Shown piece by piece: positions 63,361 through 64,000 of a stretch of DNA of 64,000 nt (its first letter is position 1; the number at the start of each line of letters is the position of its first letter). This stretch comes from Pseudomonas sp. dw_358. GTDB taxonomy: Bacteria > Pseudomonadota > Gammaproteobacteria > Pseudomonadales > Pseudomonadaceae. Made by a program: the position numbers and the translations under genes. Under the pieces are notes generated by a model, which saw only the letters and a program-made list of their open reading frames with translations, did no database searches and had not been told where the DNA came from. Location of the stretch: contig NZ_JAAVUX010000003.1 of NCBI RefSeq assembly GCF_018449655.1, forward strand, positions 310,001 through 374,000. Direction: 5' to 3'.

Positions 63361-64000
63361 ATGCGTTTGATCAATCGTCACCCCGACGGTGCCGGTCGGC
63401 TGTTGCTGATCATCCTGCCGTTTGCCTTGTTGCTGTGCGCCTATTTCATGGGCTCGGCCACACGGCTTGCGGAGAATCCCAACGACAAACTGCTGCCCAG
63501 CGCCGTGCAGATGACCGATGCGGTCAAGCGCATGGCTTTCGAGGAGGATAAACGCAGCGGTGGTTACTTGCTGTGGCAAGACACCGAAGCAAGCCTGCGA
63601 CGTCTGGCCATGGGCCTGGGCATCAGTGCCTTGGCCGGGCTGTGTCTGGGGATCGCGGCGGGGACTTTGCCGCTGTTTGGCGCCACCCTGTCGCCGTTGC
63701 TGACCGTCCTGTCCATGGTACCGCCGCTGGCAATCCTGCCGGTGCTGTTCATCGTGTTCGGGCTGGACGAACTGAGCAAGGTAATGCTGATTGTCATCGG
63801 CATCACGCCAATTCTGGCCAGGGACCTGGAGCAACATGCCCGGTCCATTCCGGTCGAACTGTTGATCAAGGCGCAGACCCTGGGTGCCAGCACCTGGACG
63901 CTGCTGTTGCGGGTCGTCTTGCCGCAACTGATGCCGCGCCTGTTGATCGCCGTGCGTCTGGTGCTGGGTTCGGCCTGGCTGTTCTTGATTGCGGCCGAGG
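63361..64000 (+). CDS. ABC transporter permease (N-terminal part, cut by window edge)
   Basis: About 213 residues are visible. BPD-type inner-membrane component: helix 1 at 15-32, long soluble loop, then the transport domain with several helices and the EAA-type loop near the cut (VLPQLMPRLLIAVRL). AGAGGG lies 8 bases before the ATG at 63361. With the binding protein it forms the transporter under riboswitch control; the ATPase and carboxylase genes would follow beyond the window. Confidence 0.88.
   Translation, partial: MRLINRHPDGAGRLLLIILPFALLLCAYFMGSATRLAENPNDKLLPSAVQMTDAVKRMAFEEDKRSGGYLLWQDTEASLRRLAMGLGISALAGLCLGIAAGTLPLFGATLSPLLTVLSMVPPLAILPVLFIVFGLDELSKVMLIVIGITPILARDLEQHARSIPVELLIKAQTLGASTWTLLLRVVLPQLMPRLLIAVRLVLGSAWLFLIAAE

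Noticed and set aside
1..64000. CRISPR arrays or intact insertion sequences
   Set aside because: No regularly spaced identical repeats and no complete transposase with terminal repeats were seen.

Overview
The window is chromosomal DNA from a Pseudomonas. The base composition, the protein sequences and two gene blocks all fit. One block is dapA-bamC-MBL hydrolase-purC-tRNA-Ser. The other runs, with local insertions, through lon(asrA)-icp, pdxJ-recO-era-rnc-DUF4845-lepB-lepA, mucD-mucB-mucA-algU, nadB-ygfX-sdhE-ygfZ, tctED/tctCBA and ung, in the order I remember from P. aeruginosa. The absence of mucC and the presence of xaxAB-like toxin genes and an LPMO suggest a fluorescens-group or related environmental species. 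This placement is inference.

Layout. 1-6.7 kb: a membrane-type GMC dehydrogenase pair (cut by the window edge), an alpha/beta hydrolase, fahA, a catalase-like peroxidase/cytochrome b561 pair and two small membrane proteins. 6.70-15.76 kb: a degenerate genomic island in the 3' end of tRNA-Ser(CGA). It is bounded by a 13-bp copy of the tRNA end, and each copy is followed by a terminator. It carries a LysR regulator, a tight three-gene operon (left-handed beta-helix/methyltransferase-like fusion, EamA exporter, FAH-superfamily enzyme), remnants of a Tn3 transposase and a tyrosine integrase, three genes of unknown function, an 85-bp direct repeat, and a winged-helix gene with its own promoter, operator-like palindrome and iteron-like repeats. 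15.7-29.6 kb: purC, bamC, dapA, gcvR-like, bcp, permease, TusA-like and M48 genes, a PadR/siderophore-reductase operon with a large operator palindrome, and a cupredoxin/GGDEF-EAL/DUF3034/truncated-hemoglobin operon.

29.7-43.8 kb: a second Lon protease (AsrA type) with a sigma-32-like promoter, the chagasin-type inhibitor icp, an inserted two-gene alpha-xenorhabdolysin (XaxA/XaxB-like) binary toxin operon, cmoAB, nadE, and the pdxJ-to-lepA housekeeping cluster. 44-54.7 kb: the envelope-stress operon algU-mucA-mucB-mucD with two AlgU-type autoregulatory promoter candidates, nadB, the ygfX/sdhE pair, ygfZ, an HDOD protein and the TctDE two-component system. 54.7-64 kb: the TctCBA citrate-type transporter, ung, a 3-hydroxyisobutyryl-CoA hydrolase-like gene, a signal-less AA10 polysaccharide monooxygenase, a Gly/Pro-rich lipoprotein, and an ABC transporter start preceded by a sigma-54-type promoter and a guanidine-I (ykkC) riboswitch.

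The items most worth following up are the island cargo operon with its unusual fusion protein, the XaxAB-like toxin, the exact tRNA-Ser island boundaries, and the sigma-54/riboswitch double control of the ABC transporter. No CRISPR array, rRNA or intact insertion sequence was seen.
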